Assembly: GCA_934667845.1 (NCBI GenBank)
Contig: CAKUMQ010000007.1
Span: 3,925 to 67,924 of the forward strand
From: an uncultured Eubacteriales bacterium
GTDB lineage: Bacteria; Bacillota; Clostridia; Oscillospirales; Acutalibacteraceae
Direction of reading: 5' to 3'
Length of the DNA: 64,000 nt
A program made the position numbers and the translations under genes. This document shows, piece by piece, positions 1 through 7,861 of the stretch (the stretch's first letter is position 1; each line of letters begins with the position of its first letter). Below the pieces are notes generated by a model. The model was not told the origin of the DNA, made no database searches, and saw only the letters and a program-made list of their open reading frames with translations.

Positions 1-286
1 TCATCATGGCATCGGCGTAATATTTCGTCAGCCGCTCCACATCGGGGCGCTGCGGCATGGCGAGAATAAATGCGCCGAGCATCGCGCAGTTGACAATATT
101 CATCCGGAAGCGGTCGGCCTTTTCAAACTCCGGCAGCGAGGCGATCATGTCATTATAGCGCGGTTTCGCGGTTTTTGCAATTCTTTTCGCCGTTTTTCTG
201 TCATAGCCGAACACAGCGGTCAGCTGTTTTGTAAATGAGCCGGAAAACAGCGTCCACATGCCAAACGGCATTCCGGCATAGGTCAT
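1..286 (-). CDS. L-2-amino-thiazoline-4-carboxylate hydrolase-like protein (partial, C-terminus beyond window)
   Basis: The first 95 residues are visible; the rest runs off the left edge. The N-terminus (MTYAGMPFGMWTLFSGSF, then RPRYNDMI-type and DRFRMNIVNCAMLGAF blocks) resembles small Firmicute proteins assigned to the ATC-hydrolase family. The namesake enzyme opens the thiazoline ring of ATC on the way to L-cysteine, but most family members are uncharacterised, so the substrate here is unknown. The start ATG (286-284) overlaps the stop of the upstream methyltransferase gene as ATGA, so the two are translationally coupled. It is the last visible gene of the leftward operon, which also contains a second, diverged ATC-hydrolase-like gene at 3389-4090. 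Family assignment is from recalled motifs only. Confidence 0.6.
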   Translation of the reverse strand, partial: MTYAGMPFGMWTLFSGSFTKQLTAVFGYDRKTAKRIAKTAKPRYNDMIASLPEFEKADRFRMNIVNCAMLGAFILAMPQRPDVERLTKYYADAMM

Positions 287-1134
287 TTGGTGTCCCCCCG
301 TTTCGCAAATTCCAGCTTCACGATCTGCATGTTCATCCGGTTGTCGCCGACCCGCGCCAGAAAGCGGAAAAATCCGCCGACGGACGGATCCCTCAGGTCG
401 TTGTAGCCGAGCATATAGCCGCGGTGGGAAACGGTCAGGCGGCTGTCCCACGCGGACAGCTCGCGCTTGGCATCCGCCACCGCAAAATAGGCGCCGACAT
501 CCTTGATCTCGGCATCCTTGAGCCAGGTTTTCAGCATCAATTTGACCGCCCTGCGGTTTGCCGCGTCAAAGACGAGCACGCCGCCCGGAAACGCCCCCGC
601 CATGCGCTGCACAAGCGTGCGCACCTGTTCGGTCAGGAAATAATAGAACACCCCCGCCGCAAAGAACACGGCACCGTCCGACGCGTCGATCCGGTCAAAC
701 CACGCGGTGTCGTTTAAGTCGCACGGAATGTTCTCCTCCCGCTCACCGGCGGGCAGCAGGGCATTCCTCACCGCGATGACATCGGGCATATCCAGATTGT
801 AGAGCCTGCAGCTGCCGTTGTCGCAGGCGCGCCCCGTATTGTCCAGCCCGCAGCCGAGGTTGACGACCGCCGCCTTCGGGTGCGTGCGCAGATAGCTGCG
901 CACCTCAAAGGCGAGGTCATTCTGCCGCATGGCGGCCTCCAGAAAGCCGAAGCGCTGCATCAGGCTCCCCGCCTTCTTCTCCAGCACGGAAAAGTCGTAG
1001 TCGACCTCCTCCGTCAGCCGCAGCGCCGTCTCGTCGCGGTAGAGACGCGGATACAGCAGCGAGCACATTTTCCGCCCATACAGCGGGATGAGCAGTGTCT
1101 CCTGCACGGTGTTTTTCTCGATCGTATACTTCAC
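283..1134 (-). CDS. Class I SAM-dependent methyltransferase, LCMT/PPM1 (TcmP-like) type
   Basis: A 283-residue protein with an SAM-binding motif I (VVNLGCGLD, residues about 90-98) followed by a second acidic strand (LYNLDMPDV, 111-119), as in the leucine carboxyl methyltransferase family whose bacterial members methylate carboxylates or hydroxyls of small molecules. The N-terminal helical cap (1-75) fits that family. Soluble, no signal peptide. It overlaps the upstream alpha/beta hydrolase gene by 4 bp and the downstream gene by 4 bp, so it is firmly inside the operon. Substrate unknown. A second, unrelated-type methyltransferase (6592-7200) heads the same operon. Confidence 0.8.
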   Translation of the reverse strand: MKYTIEKNTVQETLLIPLYGRKMCSLLYPRLYRDETALRLTEEVDYDFSVLEKKAGSLMQRFGFLEAAMRQNDLAFEVRSYLRTHPKAAVVNLGCGLDNTGRACDNGSCRLYNLDMPDVIAVRNALLPAGEREENIPCDLNDTAWFDRIDASDGAVFFAAGVFYYFLTEQVRTLVQRMAGAFPGGVLVFDAANRRAVKLMLKTWLKDAEIKDVGAYFAVADAKRELSAWDSRLTVSHRGYMLGYNDLRDPSVGGFFRFLARVGDNRMNMQIVKLEFAKRGDTK

Positions 1135-1916
1135 ACGCTTTCCTCACTTTCCACAAACGGCAGCGACGGCATGGCGCCGTTCTCCGCAATATACGCCAGC
1201 ATATCCGCAAAGCCCTGCGGGTCGCGGATCTGGTACTGCATATGGTTATGCCCCGCGAACACCGGATAGCAGCCGTGTGGGTAGGCGCGTTTGACGGCGT
1301 CCCGGTATTTGATGTGCTCCTCCGCGCTGCCGAACGCAAAATACGTCTGCCTCTGCAACGCCTCCGGCAGCGGCGGAAACGGCTTATCCTCCAGGCTGTC
1401 CGCCATCTGGCGGCGCAGATCGCCGTAGGTCAGCGCCCTGCCTGCGGCGATGAAATAGGGCTTGATCGCATCGTCGTCGCACCACAATATCTTTTTCAGC
1501 GTCCCGCCCTTTGACCAGTACAGACTCTTGATCGCCAGATACAGAAACGGCGTCATCAGGCGGCGGGTCGGCGCGCCGATCTGCGCAAACTGCCCGCCGT
1601 CAAAGAACACATGGGCAACCGGCAGCTTTGTCTGCGTCAGAAACGCGAGCGCCAGATCCGCGCCGATGGAGGAGGCGACGACCAGCGCCAGACTTGTCAC
1701 GCCCTGCTGCCGCAGAAATTTCTCCGTCTGCCGCACCTCGTCCGCCTTGCCGACATATTTCTGCCCGGCACAGTAGACCGTGGAGGTCGGCAGGATGCAG
1801 AAATACCGCTCCCGCAGACACCGCGCCACCGGCTCGCTGCTCTCCCCCGTCACGCCCATGGCGTGGAAAAACAACACGGCGGGGGCCTGTTTATCCCCCC
1901 ATGTGGCAAACCGCAT
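1131..1916 (-). CDS. Alpha/beta hydrolase (first of three in the operon)
   Basis: A 261-residue alpha/beta-hydrolase-fold protein. It opens with the strand-turn VLFFHAMGVTG (oxyanion region) and has a nucleophile elbow ASSIG with Ser83 in the small-x-Ser-x-small pattern, plus a late His in GHNHMQY (about 222-228) as candidate catalytic base. No signal peptide. The ATG overlaps nothing upstream, but the stop overlaps the start of the methyltransferase gene by 4 bp. It resembles the two other hydrolases of the operon (4077-4883, 5757-6554) in layout, suggesting internal expansion of the family. Reaction unknown; esterase or thioesterase is possible. Confidence 0.75.
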   Translation of the reverse strand: MRFATWGDKQAPAVLFFHAMGVTGESSEPVARCLRERYFCILPTSTVYCAGQKYVGKADEVRQTEKFLRQQGVTSLALVVASSIGADLALAFLTQTKLPVAHVFFDGGQFAQIGAPTRRLMTPFLYLAIKSLYWSKGGTLKKILWCDDDAIKPYFIAAGRALTYGDLRRQMADSLEDKPFPPLPEALQRQTYFAFGSAEEHIKYRDAVKRAYPHGCYPVFAGHNHMQYQIRDPQGFADMLAYIAENGAMPSLPFVESEESV

Positions 1917-1934
1917 AATCGCTCACCTCCGGAT

Positions 1935-2435
1935 TCAGCGAATAAAGATCAGCATAACCGCCGACAGTGCCGCCGCAATGACCGCGGTGCCTAAAGTGCC
2001 GAACAGCCACTTGCGGCACTTGTCCTTTGCGGTGATATACGGCTTTAGATCCTCCGTGCCGGGGATCGCCCACGCCCTGGTGTGACCGACCCACAGCTCG
2101 TCGATCAAAAACCGGTCGATCAGGTTCATCACCGCAAGGATGACCAGCATCTGCCAAAAGCCCGCCCAAAACCCCTTTGCGCCGTTGATCGCATAGACGC
2201 AGACCAGCACATAGGCGATATAGACGGGCAGCCCGCACACCTTAAAGCGCAGCGAGGTCTTCCGGATCCTCTCCGGCGTCGTCAGCCCGAGGCTGACGCA
2301 CCGCGCCTGCACTGCGAGACTGTACAGATGCACCATGCCGACGGCGCCCCTGCGGATGCCGAAGGCGCAGACGAGCATGAGCCAGGCGCCCAGCCCGATC
2401 CCCTCGAGGATCGTTTTTATGATCAGCTCCGTCAT
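1935..2435 (-). CDS. Small polytopic membrane protein, unknown function
   Basis: A 166-residue protein with about four hydrophobic segments (roughly residues 6-28, 68-88, 89-108 and 142-165) and short charged loops. There is a conserved-looking loop DELWVGHTRAWAIPGTEDL between TM3 and TM4. I do not recognise a named family. Its start overlaps the stop of the upstream PanE-like reductase gene by 4 bp, so it is co-translated. It is the only membrane protein in an operon of otherwise soluble enzymes and could anchor, transport or sense the pathway compound; that is inference. Confidence 0.65.
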   Translation of the reverse strand: MTELIIKTILEGIGLGAWLMLVCAFGIRRGAVGMVHLYSLAVQARCVSLGLTTPERIRKTSLRFKVCGLPVYIAYVLVCVYAINGAKGFWAGFWQMLVILAVMNLIDRFLIDELWVGHTRAWAIPGTEDLKPYITAKDKCRKWLFGTLGTAVIAAALSAVMLIFIR

Positions 2436-3358
2436 ACCAGATACCGCCCCGCTTCCGCTTCAAGCTCTTTCCACACCGGATAATCCGCGCCGTTTTGGTC
2501 AAAAAAGTCCTTGAGGTCGCGGTCGAGCGCGCTCATCTCATCGACCGCGTTCATGGCGTGGTCGGAGGCGCAGATCTTGCCGAGGACGGTCGCGCACATG
2601 AGCTTGAAAAAGCGCAGGCAGGTCTTGCGGTATGCCGCGCCCTCAAATTCCGCGTCCTCCCTCGGCAGAATGTCGTGACCGGCGCTTTTGATAGCGCGGT
2701 AGCCCTCGATATTGGCGTCGATCATCCGATTCAGATACGCCGTATTGCCCCGCAGCTTTTTCAGATCGCCGTCGGTTTTGTAGCAGGCAAACGCCGCCGG
2801 CAGCACAAACGCCGCATGGCAGAGGAGATAGTCCTCCATGTTCGGCTCATAGACGACCTTGTATTTTGTGCCGTCGAATATCCGCCCGATCAGCGCCTCA
2901 TTGGACGGCGCGCCGCGCAGCTGTCCGATCGTGATCTTTTTCAGATCGATCGACGCCACCCGGTCACGCTCCCGGTGTCCCGCCGAGGAGGCAAAGGCAA
3001 ACATCACGTTTTTCCCCGGCAGCGCCTCGGCAAGCGCCCTTACCCGCACATTGTTGCCGACAAAGACGATATTCTCCGTCGGATTCGCCCGCAGCGCATC
3101 CATGATCGCGTCGAGCTGCGTATAGCGCAGGACGACAAAGATCACGTCATACCGGTCGTCCGGCGTCAGCGCGGTCACGACCGGTATCCGGCTGACCGAC
3201 ACGCGGGGCGAAAACGTATCCTTGATCCGCAGACCGTTTCGGCGGATCTCCTCCGCCCAGTCCCCCCGCGCCAGCAGCGTCACCTCTTTTCCGGCGCGGA
3301 ACAGATTCCGCGCGAGATTGCAGCCGAGCACACCGGCGCCGAACACCAGAATTTTCAT
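2432..3358 (-). CDS. Ketopantoate reductase (PanE/ApbA) family oxidoreductase
   Basis: A 308-residue protein with an N-terminal dinucleotide-binding fold: MKILVFGAGVLG has the GxGxxG motif at residues 7-12, followed by LLARGDWAEEI, the place where PanE proteins read the NADP phosphate. The second half is helical, as in the family. True PanE reduces 2-dehydropantoate to pantoate using NADPH. This copy sits in an operon of hydrolases and methyltransferases rather than with panBCD, and I could not place the PanE catalytic Lys with certainty, so it is more likely a paralogue acting on another 2-oxo or 3-oxo acid. It overlaps the downstream membrane-protein gene by 4 bp. Confidence 0.8.
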   Translation of the reverse strand: MKILVFGAGVLGCNLARNLFRAGKEVTLLARGDWAEEIRRNGLRIKDTFSPRVSVSRIPVVTALTPDDRYDVIFVVLRYTQLDAIMDALRANPTENIVFVGNNVRVRALAEALPGKNVMFAFASSAGHRERDRVASIDLKKITIGQLRGAPSNEALIGRIFDGTKYKVVYEPNMEDYLLCHAAFVLPAAFACYKTDGDLKKLRGNTAYLNRMIDANIEGYRAIKSAGHDILPREDAEFEGAAYRKTCLRFFKLMCATVLGKICASDHAMNAVDEMSALDRDLKDFFDQNGADYPVWKELEAEAGRYLV

Positions 3359-3388
3359 CCTTTTATCCCCTTTCCCGAAAATAGGCGT

Positions 3389-4090
3389 CTATCTGTTTTT
3401 CCGATATCCCGCTTTGTCGCGGTATTCGGGATGCTCCTTAACATACGGGTCACAGTCGCCGCAGATCGTGTAGTCGCACCGGCAGCCGTCGGCACAGGTC
3501 GTCGTGCGGATGAGCCGGGCGCGGATCTGCTCCATCGCCGCATAATCCACGTTGCACAGCGCCGGCATGATCTCCGAAAGGCCGTACTGCTTCGCAAATT
3601 CCGCCGCCGGACACGCCGTGAACTCATAACGGATCGGCTTGTCTTTCTCAAAGCCGGCGACATGCATCTCATAATCGTGCCGCCGGTCGCAACCCGCCTT
3701 CGCCCGCAGAAACGCTTTGTACATCAGCCTGCGCCAAAACGGCTTGTTGCAGTCGACAAATTTCAGCCTGCGGAAGGACGGCAGGATCAGCTCCTCCTCG
3801 ATCTCCTCGATTTCCCGGAAGGTGGCGACCGCTTTGCACACGGTGTAGTAGCTCATGATCGCGATGCAGTCATAGGTGCCGCCCGCGCCGTTGTGAAAAT
3901 TCTTTTTCCCGCCGAGGTCCGTGCGCCATCCGGCAAGAAAATCGGCATACTGCCGCTGCACCCGCTCCCACACCGCCTCCCGCTCCGCCGCGGGATAGTG
4001 CCGCGTAATCTTCTCCCGTATCTGCTTTTTGCACGCCTTGGAATACAGCACATGGCAGCTGCGGTCAAAGGAAAGCTCACTGTCCCTCAT
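3389..4090 (-). CDS. L-2-amino-thiazoline-4-carboxylate hydrolase-like protein
   Basis: The chosen ATG at 4090 gives 233 residues and a 14-bp overlap with the upstream hydrolase gene; the reading frame is open further upstream but that extension runs antisense-like through the neighbour and has no plausible start signal. The protein is all-soluble, with a Cys-rich C-terminus (CADGCRCDYTICGDCD) typical of ATC-hydrolase-family members, which may hold the catalytic or metal-binding cysteines. The family name comes from a Pseudomonas enzyme that hydrolyses ATC toward cysteine; function here is not established. It is paralogous at family level to the partial gene at 1-286. Confidence 0.65.
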   Translation of the reverse strand: MRDSELSFDRSCHVLYSKACKKQIREKITRHYPAAEREAVWERVQRQYADFLAGWRTDLGGKKNFHNGAGGTYDCIAIMSYYTVCKAVATFREIEEIEEELILPSFRRLKFVDCNKPFWRRLMYKAFLRAKAGCDRRHDYEMHVAGFEKDKPIRYEFTACPAAEFAKQYGLSEIMPALCNVDYAAMEQIRARLIRTTTCADGCRCDYTICGDCDPYVKEHPEYRDKAGYRKNR

Positions 4091-4883
4091 GCCGTTTGCC
4101 CCCCTCCCGTCCGCCGCGGCAGGCGATGCCTTTGACAAGCGCCGCCCACTGCTCCGGGTAACACGCCAGCAACTCTTCATGCTGCAGGTTCTGCTCATGG
4201 ATCATGGGATGGGCGAAGTGCCGCAGATAGCGGGCGCGGTATTTTTCGCCCATTTTCAGCGCATAGAAAATGTGGATCTCCGTGCCGGGCACGTCGATCT
4301 TGTCCGGCAGCGGCGTGATCAGATCGGAATAAAACTGGTTTTTGCAGCTCTGCTTCGTCACATAGGGGCGCGCGCCGCCGAGCATATTCATAAACGCCTT
4401 GCCGTACTCGCCCATCTGCGCCATGCGCTTCTCCGTCTGCTTCTGCAGAAAGCGGTTTTTCAGCTTCCCGTCGCGGATCAGCGGATAGATTATCGGCAGC
4501 AGCAGCTCGGTCTGCAGCTTCGCGGCGAATTTCGACGACTGGTCGAGATCGGAGCTGCCGAGAATGCAGAAGTCCATCCGTATGTTCTGCCGTGCCGCCA
4601 AAAGCCCCGCAAACGAACCGCCGAGCGAGCAGCCGTACACCGCGCGGATGTGCCCGCCGCAGTGCGTTTGAATATAGGCTTCCAGCCTTTCCGTCTCCCC
4701 GATCATTGTCGGAAACTCCGTTTGCTCGGTCTCGTCAAAGCCGTCGCAGCTGACGCAGAGCACGCGAAAGTCCGTTTCGAGCAGCGGGATCACCTGTCCG
4801 AAATTGCTCCGCCAGTGGCAGCAGGTGCCGGGCAGCAGCAAAATGACCGGCGCATCCTCAGCGCCGAACGCATACACTTTCAT
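4077..4883 (-). CDS. Alpha/beta hydrolase (second of three in the operon)
   Basis: A 268-residue alpha/beta-hydrolase-fold protein. The oxyanion-side strand is VILLLPGTCCHW, and the nucleophile elbow YGCSLGG places the catalytic Ser at about residue 86. A late His in HPMIHEQN is the likely base. It shares the GCSLGG elbow and overall layout with the third hydrolase (5757-6554) and so is probably a paralogue of it. No signal peptide. The start overlaps the stop of the MBL-fold gene by 4 bp, and its 3-prime end overlaps the ATC-hydrolase-like gene by 14 bp. Substrate unknown. Confidence 0.75.
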   Translation of the reverse strand: MKVYAFGAEDAPVILLLPGTCCHWRSNFGQVIPLLETDFRVLCVSCDGFDETEQTEFPTMIGETERLEAYIQTHCGGHIRAVYGCSLGGSFAGLLAARQNIRMDFCILGSSDLDQSSKFAAKLQTELLLPIIYPLIRDGKLKNRFLQKQTEKRMAQMGEYGKAFMNMLGGARPYVTKQSCKNQFYSDLITPLPDKIDVPGTEIHIFYALKMGEKYRARYLRHFAHPMIHEQNLQHEELLACYPEQWAALVKGIACRGGREGGKRHEGQ

Positions 4884-5743
4884 CGTCCCACACCCTTCAA
4901 AAAGCCGCTCTTCGCGTTTTCCTCCGTGTCGTCTGCCTCGTCATAAGCATCGTAGGGCGCGCTCGGGTCATGCACCCGCTTTTTAAACGGCGAGCAGAGC
5001 TGATCCCTGTGGGCAAAGGCAAAGGCGAAATTGTCCGTCCAGCCGGTGTGCCCGGTGATAAACAGCGGCTGCGCGCCCATTTTTTTGAGCTTTTCCTCCA
5101 GGATGGCGAGCGACCTCACTGCCAGCTTGTTATTTTCCGCCAGCGTGGAGATGAAGCTGTAGCCGCCGTCCGCGCCGAACCACAGCGTGTCGCCGGTGAA
5201 GAGGTATTTGTCGTCGATCAGATACACCATATGCCCCCAGGTGTGCCCCGGCACGAGGAAGCAGTGGATCTTGATGTCGCCGATGCGCAGCGTTTCGCCG
5301 TCTTTCAGCAGCTGCTTGCGGTTATTGATCGTCACCTGCGGCAGTTTATACAGGTGGTAGATCACCCGGCGGCGCACCTCGCCGGTGAGATAGCGGTTTT
5401 CGACCTCGCCTATGTACAGCTTCGCCTTTTTGAACAGCCCCGGGCTGTCCGCCTCGACCGCGCCGACGTGGTCGGTGTCCTGATGCGTGATGAGAATATG
5501 GCGGACAGACTTCGGGTCGATGCCGAGCCAGCCCATTTTTCCCGCAAGCCGGTCATAGTTGTAGCCCGCGTCGATCATGATCGTCGTGTCGCCCTTGCGG
5601 TAGAAAAAGATGTTCGCCACCCACTCCCGCACGCAGGCAACATTGTCGTCGATCCAGCCGGTGTTCAGCGGCTTGAAGATCTCCTTGCCGCGGTACATGC
5701 GGCTCATTTCCTTTTTCTGAAACTCCGTTGCTTTTTTGGACAT
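4880..5743 (-). CDS. MBL-fold metallo-hydrolase
   Basis: The start at 5743 is preferred to a codon seven residues earlier because a textbook AAGGAGG sits directly upstream of it; the protein is then 287 residues. It carries the metallo-beta-lactamase signature THQDTDHVG (H87, D89, D91, H92 in this numbering; the first ligand motif is HxDxDH), then VPGHTWGHMVYLID and FTGDTLW, supplying the remaining His/Asp ligands of a dinuclear metal site. Such proteins hydrolyse thioesters, lactones or phosphodiesters. Soluble. It is flanked on both sides by alpha/beta hydrolases of the same operon, with 4-bp overlap downstream. Confidence 0.85.
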   Translation of the reverse strand: MSKKATEFQKKEMSRMYRGKEIFKPLNTGWIDDNVACVREWVANIFFYRKGDTTIMIDAGYNYDRLAGKMGWLGIDPKSVRHILITHQDTDHVGAVEADSPGLFKKAKLYIGEVENRYLTGEVRRRVIYHLYKLPQVTINNRKQLLKDGETLRIGDIKIHCFLVPGHTWGHMVYLIDDKYLFTGDTLWFGADGGYSFISTLAENNKLAVRSLAILEEKLKKMGAQPLFITGHTGWTDNFAFAFAHRDQLCSPFKKRVHDPSAPYDAYDEADDTEENAKSGFLKGVGR

Positions 5744-5756
5744 GGTCGTTCCTCCT

Positions 5757-6554
5757 TCAGCCAATCCCGTCCGGCTCTGCCGGCGCGGGGGTTAAAAATG
5801 CGTCTGCCCGCCGGGCAAACTCCTCCGGATGCAGCATCACAAGCTCCGCGTGATCCATTTTCGGGATGCCGCAAAGCTGCACCTGCGGGAAATACGCCTG
5901 AATAAAGCGGATGTTGCCGCGCCGCGCCTTTTTCTCCTCCTCGCCGTACCAGTACGCGATGCGGCAGCCCGTCTGCGCCGGCTTTGGCGGCAGCGTGTAG
6001 TTGTTCGCCGACCAGAAGATATGGCGAACGGTATGTTTTGAATAGGTTTTCAGATACGCCGTCAACGCGTCATATTCCTCTGCGGGATCGCGCCCCGGCA
6101 GTGTCCAGCGCTCGGGCGGATAGACCGCCTCCAGCATCCTCCGGCTGCGCGTGACGAGCCGAAAGCCCCAAAGATCGCGCAGGCAGATCAGGCGGCGCAG
6201 GGGCAGCGGCAGTGAATACGGGGTGATCCCCGCGTCGATGATCGCGCGTCCGACCGGGATCTCTCCCAGCGCGAGCAGGCGCGTCAGGCAGGCGCCGCCG
6301 AGCGAGCAGCCGTAGGCGGCGTCCAAACGGGTGATTCCACGCCGCCGCAGCCGATCCGTCACCTCGTCTACCGTCGTCTCCACGGAGACAAAATCCTCGC
6401 CCGTTTCGCCGTGGCCGTCGTAGATGACCTGCACCACACGGTACTCCCGCGCCAGCCGCGTCACGGCATCGGTAAATGCCCATTCCGGCTCCGCCGTACA
6501 CGGCAGAAACAGCAGCGTCTTATCCCGCTCTTTTCCGTATTCCAGAATCTTCAT
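5757..6554 (-). CDS. Alpha/beta hydrolase (third of three in the operon)
   Basis: The start at 6554 has a GGGAG ribosome site and gives 265 residues beginning MKILEYGKERDKTLLFLPC; a longer frame upstream overlaps the preceding gene and looks non-coding. The nucleophile elbow YGCSLGG puts Ser at about 84, and MDHAEL near the C-terminus offers the His. It parallels the hydrolase at 4077-4883 closely in motif spacing. It lies between the methyltransferase gene (overall gap about 37 bp) and the MBL-fold gene, to which it is nearly contiguous. Substrate unknown; ester or thioester hydrolysis is the family default. Confidence 0.75.
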   Translation of the reverse strand: MKILEYGKERDKTLLFLPCTAEPEWAFTDAVTRLAREYRVVQVIYDGHGETGEDFVSVETTVDEVTDRLRRRGITRLDAAYGCSLGGACLTRLLALGEIPVGRAIIDAGITPYSLPLPLRRLICLRDLWGFRLVTRSRRMLEAVYPPERWTLPGRDPAEEYDALTAYLKTYSKHTVRHIFWSANNYTLPPKPAQTGCRIAYWYGEEEKKARRGNIRFIQAYFPQVQLCGIPKMDHAELVMLHPEEFARRADAFLTPAPAEPDGIG

Positions 6555-6591
6555 ACGCCCATCTCCCGCCGCGTCTCTTTTGTATGCGTTT

Positions 6592-7200
6592 TTATTTTCG
6601 GGCGGACACGCAAAGCCAGCCCCGTTTATGCCTATGCATGCGGATCTCATGAAATCCCGCCTGCTCCAGCGCCGCCGCAAGCTGCGTGTCGCGATAGACG
6701 GTCATGCCCGCGATCCGGCGCGTCCATTTGTCATCCCCGGCGCGGTCGCCGCCGCACTCGTTGCAGATGAGAAACGTGCCGTCCGGCTTTAGCACCCGGT
6801 ATACCTCCTGAAAGCACCGGGGCAGTTCGCCCCAGAAATAGACGGTCTCAAACGCCGTGACCGCATCAAATTCCGCGGACGCAAACGGCATTTTTCCCAC
6901 GCTGCCGCGCTGCACGACGCAGCGGCCGTCGGCGACCGCTCTGCTGTTGAGCCTTGTCGCCTCGGTCACGCTGACGGCGGAATAGTCGATGCCTTTGACG
7001 GTGCCGCGCGGACATTTTTTCAAAAGGGCGCGCAGGTTTGCCCCGCCGCCGCAGCCGCAGTCTAACACTCCGGCGTCCGCAGGGAGCGTCAGAAACGACC
7101 GCCCCCACTTCGCCAGCGCCCGGTGACCGATGTTCATGGCGGACACCATCAGCCTTCCGCCAAGCCCCGCCGGCTTGCGGGTATTTTCCAAAAAGGACAC
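6592..7200 (-). CDS. Class I SAM-dependent methyltransferase (first gene of the leftward operon)
   Basis: Starts at GTG 7200, directed by a GGGAGG ribosome site; this gives 202 residues beginning with the family-typical SFLENTRKPAGLGG. The upstream in-frame extension to 7404 covers the promoter and operator and is not coding. Motif I is VLDCGCGGGAN (45-55), followed by GIDYSAVSV and the late strand FDAVTAFETVYFW, all of a UbiE-like methyltransferase (Methyltransf_11/25 type). Soluble. As the first gene it sets the operon register: promoter at 7302-7330 and operator at 7276-7291. Substrate unknown. Confidence 0.85.
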   Translation of the reverse strand: MSFLENTRKPAGLGGRLMVSAMNIGHRALAKWGRSFLTLPADAGVLDCGCGGGANLRALLKKCPRGTVKGIDYSAVSVTEATRLNSRAVADGRCVVQRGSVGKMPFASAEFDAVTAFETVYFWGELPRCFQEVYRVLKPDGTFLICNECGGDRAGDDKWTRRIAGMTVYRDTQLAAALEQAGFHEIRMHRHKRGWLCVSARK

Positions 7201-7275
7201 ACCGTCCCCTCCCTGTTCTTCTGATGACACGGCAGCGCCCGAAAAACCGCTGTTCTTCGCTGCCGCGCTTTGTAA

Positions 7276-7291
7276 GTTAGCGACCGCTAAC
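7276..7291 (-). promoter_or_regulatory. Palindromic operator GTTAGC-N4-GCTAAC over the operon start
   Basis: A perfect 6-bp inverted repeat with a 4-bp spacer (GTTAGC GACC GCTAAC). It lies 10 bp downstream of the -10 box of the leftward promoter, so it covers the predicted transcription start. Such short, spaced dyads between promoter and first gene are typical TetR/AcrR-family operators. No TetR gene is visible in the window; it would be expected just beyond the left edge. Identity of the regulator is inference. Confidence 0.6.
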
Positions 7292-7301
7292 CGCAGGACA
7301 C

Positions 7302-7330
7302 AGTATAGCACCGTTTTCGCCCATAGGCAA
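7302..7330 (-). promoter_or_regulatory. Promoter of the leftward hydrolase/methyltransferase operon
   Basis: On the minus strand: -35 TTGCCT (7325-7330), exactly 17 bp spacer, -10 TATACT (7302-7307). It points at the GTG of the methyltransferase gene about 100 bp away and is followed by the palindromic operator. Confidence 0.75.
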
Positions 7331-7394
7331 GAGAAAAGACGAAAAAAATCGGCTGGTTTCGCGAAAAAAAACAGCGAAAAACGGAAATTTTTCT

Positions 7395-7588
7395 GCGACT
7401 GCAAGCATCGACCCGGAAAACGAGCATTTGATCCGGCAGGCGATCTCCGCGCTGACGCGGGGCAAGACCGTGTTCACCATCGCCCACTGCCTCGCGACGA
7501 TCGAGCAGGCGGATCAGAGCCCGGTCATTGACGGCGGCAGGCTTGTGCAGCCCGGCAGGCGCAATCTACGCGCATGGGAAAAGGTGAG
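7395..7588 (+). pseudogene. Remnant of an ABC exporter ATP-binding domain (C-terminal tail)
   Basis: An open frame reads ATASIDPENEHLIRQAI, then TIAHCLATIEQADQ and VIDGGRLVQPG. This is the end of an MdlB/MsbA-type exporter ATPase, from the D-loop (normally DEATASID) through the H-loop (TIAHRLAT, here His then Cys instead of Arg) to the terminal strand. Everything upstream of the D-loop, including Walker A, signature and Walker B, is gone; the break falls exactly before ATASID. It has no start codon or ribosome site, and downstream it runs into the MITE-like repeat at 7611. A dead fragment left by a deletion. Confidence 0.75.
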
Positions 7589-7610
7589 TCCTTGTCGGAG
7601 GGCGCACTAT

Positions 7611-7756
7611 GGCTCCCCTGTGTAAGGGGAGCTGTCAGCCGTTAGGCTGACTGAGGGGTTGACGGCAGACGTGGAAATACCTGTGCCCCCGTCGGGCGGC
7701 ACCCACAACCCCTCCGGGCGGCATCCGCCGCCCACCTCCCCTTGCACAGGGGAGGC
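7611..7756. repeat. MITE-like 146-bp palindromic repeat, copy 1
   Basis: Ends are inverted repeats of about 24 bp (left GGCTCCCCTGTGTAAGGGGAG, right end reverse-complementary with three mismatches), each itself a hairpin. Nested inside are GAGGGGTTG and CAACCCCTC, and a small CAGCC/GGCTG hairpin, so the whole element can fold into a long cruciform. A second copy lies at 61338-61485 with the same ends and a diverged centre. No transposase. It abuts the dead ABC-transporter fragment. Confidence 0.8.
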
Positions 7757-7810
7757 ATGGGGTGCGCGTATTTTTCCTTTACCCGCGCCAACACACTCAA
7801 CCAACGGCCG

Positions 7811-7847
7811 CAAAAATCCCGCCCCTGCGATAGCACAGGGGCGGGAT
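7811..7847 (-). terminator. Intrinsic terminator after metI
   Basis: A perfect 12-bp stem ATCCCGCCCCTG (7816-7827) and CAGGGGCGGGAT (7836-7847) with an 8-nt loop. On the minus strand it is followed by a T tract at 7811-7815. There is a T run on the plus side too (7851-7857), so it may act in both directions. Confidence 0.85.
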
Positions 7848-7861
7848 CGCTTTTTTTCTGT

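Noticed and set aside
2495..4135. A 1.6-kb plus-strand open frame opposite the PanE-like and ATC-hydrolase-like genes
   Set aside because: Antisense to overlapping, motif-bearing genes; no ribosome site or family match.
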